Below are positions 1 to 9,454 of a DNA stretch of 64,000 nt, piece by piece. Each line of letters begins with the position of its first letter. The first letter of the stretch is position 1. The stretch lies in the NCBI RefSeq assembly GCF_014699075.1, contig NZ_JACXAB010000001.1:551384-615383 (forward strand). The letters run 5' to 3'. A program made the position numbers and the translations under genes. This DNA comes from Microvirga sp. (GTDB lineage Bacteria; Pseudomonadota; Alphaproteobacteria; Rhizobiales; Beijerinckiaceae). The notes beneath the pieces are model-generated. The model saw only the letters and a list, made by a program, of their open reading frames with translations, was not told the DNA's origin and made no database searches.

Positions 1-2
1 GG

Positions 3-932
3 ATCTTGATCGGGATAGCGGCGGCTGCCTTCGTGGCGATTTTCTTTTTGGACGCGCCATTCCCGTTGATCATCCTGGCAGCCGGCCTGATCGGTTTTCT
101 CGGCGGAAGAGCAAACCTGCAGCAGTTTCAGGTCGGCGGGCATGGCAGCCAGAGTGCAGAGGAAAGCGACAACCTGCTCGGAGAACATCTGCCAGATCAC
201 GCAAGACCCAGCACAGGACGAAGCCTGCGCATCGCCGCCGTGTGGCTCGCACTCTGGCTCGTGCCGGTTGCCGCCCTCCTGCTGCTTCTCGGCGGCGGCA
301 ACGTCTTCAGCCAGATTGCGGTCTTCTTCTCAAAAATGGCGATGGTGACCTTCGGCGGCGCCTACGCAGTCCTGGCCTATGTGGCGCAGCAGGCGGTTGA
401 AACCTATGGCTGGCTGCAGCCCGGAGAGATGCTGGACGGCCTCGGCATGGCTGAGACGACACCGGGTCCCTTGATCATGGTGCTGCAGTTCGTGGGCTTC
501 ATGGCAGCCTTTCGGGATGCAGGCGCGCTCCATCCGCTTCTGGCAGGCACGCTCGGCGGCCTTCTCGCCACGTGGGTGACCTTTGCACCCTGCTTCCTCT
601 GGATCTTCCTCGGTGCTCCTTACATCGAGGTGTTGCGCGGCAACCGCTCCTTAAGCGGCGCCTTGACGGCCATCACGGCGGCCGTTGTGGGCGTGATCCT
701 GAACCTCGCGATCTGGTTCGGCATCCACACGATCTTCAGGGACGTTCGCCCCGTGGAGTGGGGCATTTTCAACTTCGATGCGCCAGTGTGGGGGAGCGTG
801 AACCTCTGGGCGCTGCTGCTGTCGGCGGCCGCCATCGTCGCCATGTTCCGCTTGCACGTCGGAATGTTGCCAACCCTGGCTGCGACGTCGGCTGCAGGCA
901 TTGCTCTCTACACAGCCGGCATCATCACGTGA
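3..932 (+). CDS. chrA: Chromate transporter ChrA, C-terminal part (5' end outside the window)
   Basis: This is the 3' part of a CHR-family membrane protein that exports chromate by proton-driven antiport. The reading frame is open from the first bases of the window, so the true start lies upstream and the visible 309 or so residues are the end of one linker and the whole second CHR domain. The second half contains the family hallmarks MVTFGGAYAVLAYV and GLGMAETTPGPLIMV, followed by four or five hydrophobic segments and a short tail. A hydrophilic loop (about residues 40-70) separates the two halves, as expected for the long, two-domain form. The gene converges on the dehydrogenase gene downstream, with a strong hairpin between them. 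Family assignment is firm; the substrate is known only from relatives. Confidence 0.88.
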   Translation: MLIGIAAAAFVAIFFLDAPFPLIILAAGLIGFLGGRANLQQFQVGGHGSQSAEESDNLLGEHLPDHARPSTGRSLRIAAVWLALWLVPVAALLLLLGGGNVFSQIAVFFSKMAMVTFGGAYAVLAYVAQQAVETYGWLQPGEMLDGLGMAETTPGPLIMVLQFVGFMAAFRDAGALHPLLAGTLGGLLATWVTFAPCFLWIFLGAPYIEVLRGNRSLSGALTAITAAVVGVILNLAIWFGIHTIFRDVRPVEWGIFNFDAPVWGSVNLWALLLSAAAIVAMFRLHVGMLPTLAATSAAGIALYTAGIIT

Positions 933-937
933 GGGTG

Positions 938-963
938 GGGTGAGGCAGGATATTGCCTCACCC
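938..963. terminator. Hairpin between convergent genes
   Basis: A 10-bp perfect stem (GGGTGAGGCA / TGCCTCACCC) with a six-base loop lies in the 39-bp gap between the stop of chrA and the stop of the convergent dehydrogenase. There is no clear T-run on either side, so it may stop transcription in both directions with help from Rho or protect 3' ends. Confidence 0.55.
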
Positions 964-971
964 GTTGTCGA

Positions 972-1751
972 TCAGGTCACGGACGAGATCTGTCCGCCAT
1001 CGACGCGCAGGATCGAGCCTGTCATGAAAGAGGCCTTCTCGCTGGCGAGAAACACGGCGGCAGCCGCGAACTCCTCAATCTCGCCATAGCGGCCGGCCGG
1101 AATGCCTGCGCGCGCGGCGGCGGCCACATCCTCCACGGAGCGGCCCGTGCGCTCGGCATTGGCAGCATCGAGCTGCTTCAGGCGGTCGGTGGCGATGCGA
1201 CCCGGCGCAATGGCATTCACCGTCACGCCAGAGGACGCCACCTCGCTCGCCAGCGTCTTACCCCAGCCCACGAGCGCGGGGCGGATGGCGTTGGAAATGG
1301 CGAGGTTCGGGATCGGCTGGATGACGCCGGACGAGATCACAGAGATGATGCGGCCGAACTTGCGCTCGATCATGCCGGGCAGCACCTGATCGGCGATGCG
1401 CACCAGATTGACGAACATCGCATCGAACGATTGCCGCCACTGATCGGACGACACGCCCTGTGCTTTTCCGGGCGGCGGACCGCCGCTGTTGAGCACAAGG
1501 ATGTCGACACCACCAAGAGCCTCCATCACGTCCTTGACCAGCGCATCGACCTGATCGACCTTGCCGGTGTCGCAGATGAACGGGACAACATCCTTGCCGA
1601 TCTTGTCGGCGGCAGCCTTAGAGCCTTCCATCGTGCGGCTCGCGATAGCCACGCGGGCACCCTCTTCCGCCAGTCCTTGGGCAATGCCGAAGCCCAAACC
1701 CTTGCTCGCGCCGAGCACGAGCGCGCGCTTGCCTTCCAATCCTGTTTTCAT
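972..1751 (-). CDS. Short-chain dehydrogenase/reductase (SDR family)
   Basis: A 259-residue classical SDR oxidoreductase using NAD(P)H; the substrate is not predictable. The nucleotide-binding motif is seen as GASKGLGFGIA near residue 13, the NxGG motif as LNSGGPPPG, and the C-terminal end as LRVDGGQISSVT. The usual YxxxK catalytic pair is not in its standard form: the region IISVISSGVIQPIPNLAISN has Ser but the expected Tyr is replaced, with Asn in the neighbourhood, so activity may be altered. The open frame extends upstream through the neighbouring gene, but the ATG at 1751 is preceded by AGAGGATTCTAAG and begins the conserved domain. It lies 17 bp downstream of the DapA-like gene and is probably cotranscribed, suggesting a shared catabolic pathway for a sugar acid or amino sugar. 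Confidence 0.8.
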   Translation of the reverse strand: MKTGLEGKRALVLGASKGLGFGIAQGLAEEGARVAIASRTMEGSKAAADKIGKDVVPFICDTGKVDQVDALVKDVMEALGGVDILVLNSGGPPPGKAQGVSSDQWRQSFDAMFVNLVRIADQVLPGMIERKFGRIISVISSGVIQPIPNLAISNAIRPALVGWGKTLASEVASSGVTVNAIAPGRIATDRLKQLDAANAERTGRSVEDVAAAARAGIPAGRYGEIEEFAAAAVFLASEKASFMTGSILRVDGGQISSVT

Positions 1752-1768
1752 CTTAGAATCCTCTTGTC

Positions 1769-2692
1769 TTACGAGCGCTCGATGCGCTCCATCAGCCATT
1801 CGATGTCGGCGATCGTTTCCGGGCTCAGCTTCGGCCCAGGCTTGCGCAGCGTGTCGGTCGCGATGATGCCACGCCGCTTCAGCACATATTTGCGGACAGC
1901 CAGACCGACGCCGGGCTGCGTCTCGTAGCGCACCAGCGGCAGGTGCCGGTCGAAGAGGTCGTGCGCCTCTGTCCGCTTGCCCTGGTTGATGAGGTTGACC
2001 ACGCCCACCAGCATCTCGGGGTAGGCGTAGCCCGTCATGGCACCGTCGGCCCCGCGCTCCATCTCGAAGGGCAGGAACATGCCGCCGTTGCCGCACAGGA
2101 TCGAAACACGACGCGCTTGGCCGGAATCGCTCGCGCGGCGTAGGGTGGTGATCTTGTCGAGACCCGGCCAGTCCTCGTGCTTCAACATCACGCAGGAGGG
2201 GCTCTGCTCGATGATGCGCATGATCACCTTTGGGGTCATGACTACGTTCGTCGTGAGCGGGTAGTCCTGGAGCACCCACGGCACATCCGTACCGATGGCT
2301 TCAATCGCATCGGCATAATAGGAAACGATCTGGTCATCGGTCTTCAAGGTCGAAGGCGGGGCGATCATCACACCGGCGGCGCCCGCATCCATCACTTTGG
2401 AGGACAGGCCCGACATGGCGGCAAAACCCGCTGCGGACACGCCGACGACCACGGGAACCCGGCCGGCCACCGTCTTGATGACCTGGCGGGCGAAGGCCAA
2501 TGCCTCGTCGGCCGCAAGCTTTGGCGCCTCGCCCATGATCCCGAGAATCGTCAGCCCGGTCGCGCCGGCCTTCAGATAGGCCTCGACCATCCGGTCGGTG
2601 GAGGCGACGTCCAGCCGCCCGTCGCTCTCGAAGGGCGTGGGACAGATAACGTAGACGCCGGCGGCTGAACTGGTGAGCAAGGCTTCCTCCAT
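1769..2692 (-). CDS. Dihydrodipicolinate synthase / N-acetylneuraminate lyase family aldolase
   Basis: A TIM-barrel class I aldolase of the DapA/NanA superfamily, 307 residues. The Schiff-base lysine is visible in the context SCVMLKHEDWPG and the catalytic tyrosine region as VLQDYPLTTN. The GTTGE loop that binds pyruvate carboxylate in true DapA and NanA reads GIMGE here, so both threonines are lost. This argues against lysine biosynthesis and for another 2-oxo acid or sugar-acid substrate. The start is taken as the ATG at 2692; a TTG 15 bases further upstream is also open, and neither has a strong ribosome binding site. It is the first gene of a two-gene operon with the SDR downstream, which supports a small catabolic module. 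Confidence 0.8.
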   Translation of the reverse strand: MEEALLTSSAAGVYVICPTPFESDGRLDVASTDRMVEAYLKAGATGLTILGIMGEAPKLAADEALAFARQVIKTVAGRVPVVVGVSAAGFAAMSGLSSKVMDAGAAGVMIAPPSTLKTDDQIVSYYADAIEAIGTDVPWVLQDYPLTTNVVMTPKVIMRIIEQSPSCVMLKHEDWPGLDKITTLRRASDSGQARRVSILCGNGGMFLPFEMERGADGAMTGYAYPEMLVGVVNLINQGKRTEAHDLFDRHLPLVRYETQPGVGLAVRKYVLKRRGIIATDTLRKPGPKLSPETIADIEWLMERIERS

Positions 2693-2805
2693 GGCAGAGC
2701 TTGGCAAAGGGTCAGGGGACCCTCATACACCTGCTTTCCGCCCGGCGCACTACCCTAACGCGACCTCGGCCGCGGCCAGAGCCAGACTCGCTGGACCCCC
2801 AAAAT

Positions 2806-4116
2806 CTAGTTGGCAACCGCCCAGCGGCCTGGCTCCTCTGACTGGCCAATGAGGGCAAGGCCATAGGCGATCGATTCGAACTGATCGGCGGAGGTCAGGC
2901 AGCTCTCTCCGAAGCGTTCCACGAACAGGCGGCGGATGGTGGGCACGAAGGATGTGCCGCCGGTGAGGAAGACGCGCTCGATCTGCTCCGGCTTCACACC
3001 GGCCTTGGCAAGCGCCTCATCCACGGTGCCGGCAATTTTCTGAACATCCTCGGCAATCCAGCCGTCGAAATCGGCGCGAGTGATCCGCGCCTGGATGTCG
3101 ACGCCCTCGCTCCGGAAGCTGAAATCCGTTTCCTCCTGGCTTGAGAGCGCCACCTTGGCCGACGACACGGCGCGATAGAGGGCGAAGCCCAGATCGTATT
3201 CGACGATATCGATGAATTTCTCGAGCGGTTCGGGCTCGAGGGCGGCACGGGCGAGCTCCCGCAGTTCCTTCAGATCGCCGCTGCCCTTCATCATCGCCAG
3301 CTGGTTCCAGCGGGCGAAGTTGGCGTAGTAGTGGTTGGGGATCGACAGGATCTTGTCCATCGAGCGGTAGAGCCCGCCTTTGCCGAGGCGGGGCGAGACG
3401 ACCCGGTCGACGATCCGGTAATCGAAGGCATCGCCCGCAATCCCGATGCCCGCATGGCCCAGAGGCTCCGCCCGCAGCACTCCACCGGCTTTCGAAAAGC
3501 GCATGACGGAAAAGTCGCTTGTGCCGCCCCCGAAATCGGCCACGAGCACGGTGGCGTCGTGGTCGAGCTGCCGTGCATAGAAGAAGGCCGCGCCCACAGG
3601 CTCATAGACATAGCGGGCATGCTCCGCCCCCAAGCGACCAAACGCGGCCCGGTAACGCTGCATGGCGAGATCGTCATTCGGATTGTAGCCGGCGAACTGG
3701 ACCGGCCGGCCGATGATGACGTTCCGCGCACTCCAATCCAGGCGGGAACCGCCATGGCGCACGAGGGTGCGCAGGAAGGCGCTCAGCAGATCCTCGAAGC
3801 CGTAGCGCTCCCGGAAGATGCGCGTTTCCTTGAAGGTGGCGCTCGCTGCGAAGGTCTTGAACGACTGGATGAACCGGTGGGCATGAAGCCCCTCCAGGAA
3901 CTGCTCGATGGCCCAGGGACCGCCTTCGACCTGGGTCCGCAGGCCGTTGCCGTGGCGCTCGTCCCAGAAGCAGAGCGCGGTCACATAGACCTTGAGGCTC
4001 TCGCCCCCATGCTCGAAAGTCAGCGCCTCCACCTGCCCGTCCGGGCTCGCGATCGCCACGACCGTGTTGCTGGTGCCGAAATCGATGCCGATGGAAAAAT
4101 CGTGGGGTTGTGGCAT
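2806..4116 (-). CDS. yegD: Hsp70-family protein, YegD-like
   Basis: A 436-residue actin/Hsp70-fold ATPase close in length to E. coli YegD (about 450). Phosphate-1 is seen as SIGIDFGTSNTVV at the N-terminus, phosphate-2 as LVADFGGGTSDFSV near residue 195, and the adenosine motif as VFLTGGTSFVPTI near residue 385. There is no peptide-binding domain of the DnaK type, so this is a nucleotide-binding-domain-only relative whose client is unknown. The ATG is preceded by GAGG at five bases. It is transcribed divergently from tex across 183 bp and alone in its transcript, with about 110 bp to the DapA-like gene behind it. Confidence 0.85.
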   Translation of the reverse strand: MPQPHDFSIGIDFGTSNTVVAIASPDGQVEALTFEHGGESLKVYVTALCFWDERHGNGLRTQVEGGPWAIEQFLEGLHAHRFIQSFKTFAASATFKETRIFRERYGFEDLLSAFLRTLVRHGGSRLDWSARNVIIGRPVQFAGYNPNDDLAMQRYRAAFGRLGAEHARYVYEPVGAAFFYARQLDHDATVLVADFGGGTSDFSVMRFSKAGGVLRAEPLGHAGIGIAGDAFDYRIVDRVVSPRLGKGGLYRSMDKILSIPNHYYANFARWNQLAMMKGSGDLKELRELARAALEPEPLEKFIDIVEYDLGFALYRAVSSAKVALSSQEETDFSFRSEGVDIQARITRADFDGWIAEDVQKIAGTVDEALAKAGVKPEQIERVFLTGGTSFVPTIRRLFVERFGESCLTSADQFESIAYGLALIGQSEEPGRWAVAN

Positions 4117-4299
4117 GGGGACCTCGGGCGCGGACGGGAAGGGCCGGACGGTCTATACGCCAAGGCTTCCGGAGCCAAGCGAAATCACCGGGAAAAGCGC
4201 TTTCCCTTCGGGCACTGCGACCCTGGCGCTGTGGACGGGCCGTTGACCCGGGGGCGCCCCGCGCCGTAGAAGCCGCGCCTCAACCTTTCGGAGACTTTC
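4117..4299. promoter_or_regulatory. Divergent promoter region between yegD and tex
   Basis: This 183-bp interval must hold both promoters. The most conspicuous element is a near-palindrome at 4190-4206 (GGGAAAAGCGCTTTCCC, arms GGGAAA/TTTCCC), followed by GC-rich sequence. I see no convincing -35/-10 pair. The ribosome binding site GGAG lies about seven bases before the tex start. Confidence 0.35.
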
Positions 4300-6642
4300 A
4301 TGCTATCCATCGGCCAGCGCATTGCGAGCGAACTGAATGTTCAGGAATGGCAGGTCAAGGCGGCTATCGACCTCCTCGACGGCGGCTCGACCGTGCCGTT
4401 CATCGCGCGCTACCGCAAGGAAGTCACCGGCACCCTGGACGACGCCCAGCTGCGCACCCTGGAAGAGCGCCTGAGCTACCTGCGCGAGCTGGAGAGCCGA
4501 CGCAAGACGATCCTCGACAGCGTCCGCGAGCAGGGCAAGCTTACCGACGAACTGGCGCTCCAGATCAACACCGCCGACACGAAGGCTCGGCTTGAGGATC
4601 TTTATCTCCCCTACAAGCCGAAGCGGCGCACCAAGGCGCAGATCGCCAAGGAGGCTGGCCTGGAGCCGCTGGCCGACCTGCTCCTGAACGCCCCAACCCG
4701 TGCCCCGAAGGAGGCTGCGGCTGCCTTCGTGAACCCGGAGAAGGATGTGGCAACGCCGGAAGCGGCCCTCGAAGGCGCGCGCTCCATCCTGGTCGAGCGC
4801 TTTGCCGAGAACGCGGAGCTGCTGGGCGCCTTGCGCGACATCTATTGGGAGCGCGGCAGCCTCACCTCCAAGGTGCGCGACGGCAAGCAGGCTGACGGCG
4901 CAAAATTCTCCGACTACTTCGACTTCGCCGAGCCCCTGACGAAGCTGCCCTCCCACCGCATCCTCGCGCTGTTCCGCGGCGAGAAGGAGGAGATCCTCGA
5001 CCTGCGCATGGAGGAGGACAAGGACGCTGCCGAGCCCGGCTATGTCAGCCGCTACGAAGGCCGCGTCGCGCTTGCGTTCAACATCACCGATCAGGGCCGC
5101 GCCGGAGACAAGTGGCTTCTCGACACGGTGCGCTGGGCGTGGCGGACGAAGCTGCGCTTCTCCATCGAACTCGACATGAAGATGAAGCTCTGGCAGCTGG
5201 CTGAGGACGAGGCCGTGAAGGTCTTCGCCGGGAACCTGCGCGACCTGCTGCTGGCAGCACCTGCCGGTGCGCGCCCGACGCTCGGCCTCGATCCGGGCTA
5301 CCGCACAGGCGTGAAGGTGGCCGTGGTGGATGCCACCGGCAAGGTGGTGGCAACGGACACCATTTACCCGCACGAGCCGAAGCGGCAATGGGACGAGTCC
5401 ATCGCGACGCTGGCGCGTCTCTGCCGTGTGCACAAGGTCGAGCTCATCGCCATCGGCAACGGCACCGCATCGCGCGAGACGGACAAGCTCGCGGCAGAAC
5501 TGGTGTCGAAATACCCGGATCTGACGCTCACAAAGATCATGGTGTCGGAAGCGGGCGCTTCCGTTTACTCGGCCTCCGCTTTTGCCAGCCAGGAGTTGCC
5601 GGATCTCGACGTTTCCATACGCGGCGCAGTCTCCATCGCCCGACGCCTGCAGGATCCTCTGGCGGAGCTCGTGAAGATCGACCCGAAATCCATCGGCGTC
5701 GGGCAGTACCAGCACGATCTGGCGGAGTACAAGCTCTCCCGCTCCCTCGATGCGGTGGTGGAGGATTGCGTGAACGCGGTCGGTGTCGATCTCAACACCG
5801 CCTCGGCCCCGCTGCTCGCCCGCGTATCGGGCCTTGGCGATTGGGTGGCGCAGAATATCGTCACCCATCGAGATGCCAACGGCCCGTTCAAGACCCGCAA
5901 GGCGCTCACCAAAGTCTCAGGCCTGGGACCCAAAACCTTCGAGCAGGCGGCAGGCTTCCTGCGCATCCCGAACGGCGACGATCCGCTCGATGCCTCAGGC
6001 GTCCACCCGGAAGCCTACCCGGTGGTGCGCCGCATTCTCGAAGCCACGAAGAGCGACATCAAGGTGGTGATCGGCAACGGCGCGGTGCTGAAGAAGCTCA
6101 ACCCGCAGAGCTTCACCGACGAGAAGTTCGGCGTACCGACGGTCAAGGACATCCTGAGCGAGCTGGAGAAGCCCGGCCGCGATCCGCGCCCCGAGTTCAA
6201 GACCGCCACCTTCATGGAAGGGGTGGAGAAGATCAGCGACCTGAAACCCGGCATGATGCTGGAAGGCGTCGTCACCAACGTGGCGGCCTTCGGTGCCTTC
6301 GTGGATGTGGGCGTGCATCAGGATGGGCTGGTGCACATTTCTGCGCTCGCCGACACCTTCGTGAAGGATCCGCGCACCGTGGTGAAACCGGGTGACATCG
6401 TGAAGGTGAAGGTGCTCGAGGTCGACATTCCCCGCAAGCGCATCGCGCTCACCATGCGCATGAGCGACCCGGCCGAAAAGCGACCGGTTGGCCGCCAGGA
6501 TGATAACCGGGGAGCCTTCCAGAAGCATCGGGCCCAGGCGGAGCGGAAGCCTACATCACAAGCTCCGGCTTCCGGTGGCGCCTTGGCGGACGCCCTTCGC
6601 CGGGCCTCAATGGCCGGTGGCAAGGACGGCAACCGGAAGTGA
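4300..6642 (+). CDS. tex: Tex-family RNA-binding transcription accessory protein
   Basis: A 780-residue homologue of Tex, the bacterial relative of eukaryotic Spt6, which binds nucleic acids and is associated with transcription and stress tolerance. The order fits the family: helical Tex N-domain (residues 1 to about 320), YqgF-like RNase H fold beginning at [19 protein letters not shown] (near 327), helix-hairpin-helix repeats around [13 protein letters not shown] and [16 protein letters not shown] sequences (490-560), and an S1 RNA-binding domain from about 648 to 722 ([20 protein letters not shown]). The C-terminal 60 residues are basic and low complexity. The start at 4300 follows a GGAG and matches the conserved N-terminus. 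The gene appears monocistronic, with a hairpin after it and the thiamine riboswitch next. Confidence 0.95.
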   Translation: MLSIGQRIASELNVQEWQVKAAIDLLDGGSTVPFIARYRKEVTGTLDDAQLRTLEERLSYLRELESRRKTILDSVREQGKLTDELALQINTADTKARLEDLYLPYKPKRRTKAQIAKEAGLEPLADLLLNAPTRAPKEAAAAFVNPEKDVATPEAALEGARSILVERFAENAELLGALRDIYWERGSLTSKVRDGKQADGAKFSDYFDFAEPLTKLPSHRILALFRGEKEEILDLRMEEDKDAAEPGYVSRYEGRVALAFNITDQGRAGDKWLLDTVRWAWRTKLRFSIELDMKMKLWQLAEDEAVKVFAGNLRDLLLAAPAGARPTLGLDPGYRTGVKVAVVDATGKVVATDTIYPHEPKRQWDESIATLARLCRVHKVELIAIGNGTASRETDKLAAELVSKYPDLTLTKIMVSEAGASVYSASAFASQELPDLDVSIRGAVSIARRLQDPLAELVKIDPKSIGVGQYQHDLAEYKLSRSLDAVVEDCVNAVGVDLNTASAPLLARVSGLGDWVAQNIVTHRDANGPFKTRKALTKVSGLGPKTFEQAAGFLRIPNGDDPLDASGVHPEAYPVVRRILEATKSDIKVVIGNGAVLKKLNPQSFTDEKFGVPTVKDILSELEKPGRDPRPEFKTATFMEGVEKISDLKPGMMLEGVVTNVAAFGAFVDVGVHQDGLVHISALADTFVKDPRTVVKPGDIVKVKVLEVDIPRKRIALTMRMSDPAEKRPVGRQDDNRGAFQKHRAQAERKPTSQAPASGGALADALRRASMAGGKDGNRK

Positions 6643-6649
6643 TGTCAAC

Positions 6650-6672
6650 AGGGGTGGCTTGTGGCCGCCCCT
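6650..6672 (+). terminator. Hairpin after tex
   Basis: A nine-base-pair stem (AGGGGTGGC / GCCGCCCCT, one G-U pair) begins eight bases after the tex stop codon. The T-run is poor, so this is a possible weak terminator separating tex from the thiamine transcript. Confidence 0.45.
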
Positions 6673-6692
6673 GATCTGTTCTAGAAGCAAAG

Positions 6693-6789
6693 CGTCTCAC
6701 GGGGAGCCTCATACGGGGCTGAGAGGTGGCCAGGCCACCGACCCGTCGAACCTGATCCGGGTCATGCCGGCGGAGGGAATGAGCATGCG
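6693..6789 (+). ncRNA. Thiamine pyrophosphate (TPP) riboswitch, THI element
   Basis: The stretch shows the conserved THI-box blocks in order: ACGGGGAGCC, then GGGGCTGAGAGG, a variable stem (TGGCC/GGCCA), ACCCGTCGAACCTGATCCGG, and GGGTCATGCCGGCGGAGGGA. These form the two parallel helical arms that bind TPP in bacterial riboswitches. It ends about 75 bases before the thiB start, so control of thiBPQ is expected. The expression platform is not obvious: there is no strong terminator hairpin after the aptamer, so regulation by masking the thiB ribosome binding site is more likely. An ATG at 6785 sits in the aptamer's 3' edge, in frame with thiB, but is probably not used. Confidence 0.95.
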
Positions 6790-6865
6790 ACATCGCCACA
6801 AAAGCCATGCCCCGTGCAATTTGCGCCGCCTGTCCGGCCTGCCTTTGCATGGGAGCGCCCTTAAG

Positions 6866-7870
6866 ATGTTACGCCGACTGCTTCTCACCTTCGTTTCGCT
6901 CGGGCTCGCCACCGGCCTCGCCCAAGCGCAGACCAAGCCGACGCTCACCGTCTACACCTACAGCTCGTTCGCCGGGAAATACGGTCCGGCCAAGACCGTC
7001 GAGGAACGTTTTGAGGCCACCTGCAACTGCGACGTCACCTGGGTCACCGCCGAGGATGCGGGCAGCCTGCTCGGGCGGCTGCGTCTCGAAGGTCAGAACA
7101 CCAAGGCCGATGCGGTCGTCGGCCTCGACATGAACCTCGTGGCGGAAGCGAAATCCCTCAACCTCTTTGCCCCACACGGCGCCGAGGTGAAGGACTTGTC
7201 GCTTCCCATCGAGTGGAAGGACGATACCTTCATCCCGTTCGACTGGGGCTATTACGCCTTCGTGTACGATGCCAACAAGCTGCCCAACCCGCCGAAGAGC
7301 CTGAAGGAACTGGTCGACAATCCCAACGGCCCCAAGGTCGTTCTGCAGGATCCCCGCACCAGCGCGCCGGGTCTCGGCCTCCTGCTCTGGATGCAGAAGG
7401 TCTATGGCGACAAGACCGGCGAGGCCTGGGGCAAGCTCAAGCCGCGCATCGTCACCTTCACCAAGGGGTGGTCCGAAGCTTATGGTCTCTTCATGAAGGG
7501 TGAGGCCGACATGGTGATGTCCTACACCACGTCTCCCGCCTACCACATCGTTGCGGAGAAGAAGGACAACTACAAGGCCGCCGCCTTCACGGAAGGCCAT
7601 TACCTTCACGTGGAGCTCGCCGGCATGACGCGCACCACGAAGCAGCCGGAACTCGCGAAAAAGTTCATGGCCTTCATCCTCAGCGAGCCGTTCCAGACGG
7701 CGATCCCGGAAACCAACTGGATGTATCCGGCGAAGAACCCGCCCTCCGGCACGCCAGCCGCCCTCAAAGGCATGATCGAGCCCAGCCAGGCGCTTCTCTT
7801 CACGCCTGAGGAGGTGCAGCAGAACCGCCGCGCCTTCACCGATGCTTGGCTCAACGCCACGGCGCGCTGA
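6866..7870 (+). CDS. thiB: Thiamine ABC transporter, periplasmic binding protein
   Basis: A 334-residue periplasmic protein that binds thiamine and its phosphates and delivers them to ThiPQ. The start at 6866 (MLRRLLLTFVSLG) gives a typical signal peptide with cleavage near AQAQ-TKPT; the open frame runs further upstream but that part is the riboswitch and the tex end. The mature N-terminus TLTVYTYSSFAGKYGPA is characteristic of ThiB within the family-1 binding proteins, as is the later DWGYYAFVYD stretch. A GGGAG lies about ten bases before the ATG. It is the first gene of thiBPQ, six bases from thiP, and sits directly behind the TPP riboswitch, which supports thiamine rather than iron as the ligand. 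Confidence 0.93.
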   Translation: MLRRLLLTFVSLGLATGLAQAQTKPTLTVYTYSSFAGKYGPAKTVEERFEATCNCDVTWVTAEDAGSLLGRLRLEGQNTKADAVVGLDMNLVAEAKSLNLFAPHGAEVKDLSLPIEWKDDTFIPFDWGYYAFVYDANKLPNPPKSLKELVDNPNGPKVVLQDPRTSAPGLGLLLWMQKVYGDKTGEAWGKLKPRIVTFTKGWSEAYGLFMKGEADMVMSYTTSPAYHIVAEKKDNYKAAAFTEGHYLHVELAGMTRTTKQPELAKKFMAFILSEPFQTAIPETNWMYPAKNPPSGTPAALKGMIEPSQALLFTPEEVQQNRRAFTDAWLNATAR

Positions 7871-7876
7871 TCGCTC

Positions 7877-9454
7877 ATGCTGACCTTGAGGCTGCCCCAT
7901 CCCGGAACCCTGGTGGCCTTTGCCATCCTCGGCTTGGTTGCGGGCGGCTTCATCGCGCTTGCCACCTTCGATGGAGGAACGCCGACGCTTTTCTCCATCG
8001 GCCCTTACCTCGGCCGGGTGCTGGCCTTCTCGATCATCCAGGCGACGCTCTCGACTGTTCTGTCGCTTGCCCTCGGTATCGGACTTGCCCTTGCGCTTGT
8101 CCGCCGCTCATTCCCGGGTCGAAGTATCGTTCTGGCTGCTTTAAGCACCACGATGGTGATGCCCACCATTGTCGCGGTCTTCGCGGTTTTCGCCGTGTAT
8201 GGCCGCAGCGGCTGGCTTTCCGAAGGGCTCACCTTCTTCGGATGGCCGGGCGGCCTCAGCATCTTCGGCTATCCGGGCATTCTCATCGCCCACGTGTTCC
8301 TGAACGCTCCTTTCGTGGCGCGGATCACGCTGGATGGCTTGAACCAGATTCCCGCCGAACATTGGCGTCTCGCGACGGCCTTCGGCTTTACGCCGGCGCA
8401 GATTTTCCGCCACCTCGACTGGCCCGTGCTGTGCGCTGAACTGCCCGGCATTGCAGGCCTCATCTTTCTCATGTGCTTCAAGAGCTTCGCCATCGTACTG
8501 GCTCTCGGGGGAGGGCCGAGCCGCTCCACCCTGGAGGTGGCGATTTACGAGGCGCTCAAGATCGATCTCGATTTCGGCCGCGTCGCCTGGCTCGCGCTGA
8601 TCCAGCTCATAATCTGTCTCTCAATGACCGCGCTCCTGCATTGGGCCTTCACGCGGCCACCCGTTGGCCACACCATCCGCAGCCTTGTCCGCCGGCCGGA
8701 TGCCAATGCTCCCAGCCTTAAGGTCCTGGACGGCATTATGCTCGCGATCGCAGCCCTGTTCATCGCGCCACTCGCGCTCAGCGTCTTCACCGGCGTTCGC
8801 AATATACCCGACATCCTGGAAACGGACCTTCTCCAGGCTTTCGTCACCAGCATGATCATCGCTGCAGCAGCAGCCGCGATCGCCTGCATTCTGGCTCTTG
8901 CTCTCGCCACTGCAGCGCGACGCACACGTCTCGTCCTGCGCTCGCCACGCATCGCCGCCTTCTACGATTTCCTGCCCGACACGCTCCTGGCCGTTCCACC
9001 CTTTGCGCTCACGGCCGGCCTGTTCCTGTTGATCCAGCGCTTTGGAGACCCCTCGTCCGCCGGCCTCATCCTCCTGCCGCTCATAAACGGGTTGGCTGCC
9101 GTGCCCTTCACCTACCGCTTCGTCGCGCCGCATCTGCTCACCGTGGAGGAGCGCTATGGTCGCGTAGCAGCCTCCCTCGGCGTCACCGGCTGGGCGAAGC
9201 TGACCATCATGGACTGGCCCGTTCTCAAGCGTCCGCTCGCAGCCGGTTTTGCCCTCGCCATGGCCCTGTCGTTCGGCGATTTCGGCATCATCGCGTTGTT
9301 CGGCGGTACGGAGTTGGTGACGCTGCCTTACCTTCTCTACGAGCGCCTCGGCGCCTACAGGTTGGACGAGGCCTCGGCCATCGGCCTCGCAATCGTTCTC
9401 GTCGCCTTCCTGCTCGCTCACATATCAGGTCGCCTGTCCCATGCTGGTCATTGA
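7877..9454 (+). CDS. thiP: Thiamine ABC transporter permease
   Basis: A 525-residue inner-membrane permease made of two fused six-helix halves, as in ThiP and the related FbpB proteins. Each half carries an EAA-type loop that contacts the ATPase: the first around the segment HWRLATAFGFTPAQIFRHLD (near residue 160) and the second around YGRVAASLGVTGWAKL (near 430). Hydrophobic segments are spread across the whole length. The gene starts six bases after thiB and its last 14 bases overlap thiQ, so the three are translationally coupled under the riboswitch. Confidence 0.92.
   Translation: MLTLRLPHPGTLVAFAILGLVAGGFIALATFDGGTPTLFSIGPYLGRVLAFSIIQATLSTVLSLALGIGLALALVRRSFPGRSIVLAALSTTMVMPTIVAVFAVFAVYGRSGWLSEGLTFFGWPGGLSIFGYPGILIAHVFLNAPFVARITLDGLNQIPAEHWRLATAFGFTPAQIFRHLDWPVLCAELPGIAGLIFLMCFKSFAIVLALGGGPSRSTLEVAIYEALKIDLDFGRVAWLALIQLIICLSMTALLHWAFTRPPVGHTIRSLVRRPDANAPSLKVLDGIMLAIAALFIAPLALSVFTGVRNIPDILETDLLQAFVTSMIIAAAAAAIACILALALATAARRTRLVLRSPRIAAFYDFLPDTLLAVPPFALTAGLFLLIQRFGDPSSAGLILLPLINGLAAVPFTYRFVAPHLLTVEERYGRVAASLGVTGWAKLTIMDWPVLKRPLAAGFALAMALSFGDFGIIALFGGTELVTLPYLLYERLGAYRLDEASAIGLAIVLVAFLLAHISGRLSHAGH

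Noticed and set aside
4190..4206. Near-palindrome GGGAAAAGCGCTTTCCC as a specific heat-shock operator
   Set aside because: It does not match the CIRCE or ROSE elements, and a single short dyad gives no basis for naming a regulator.
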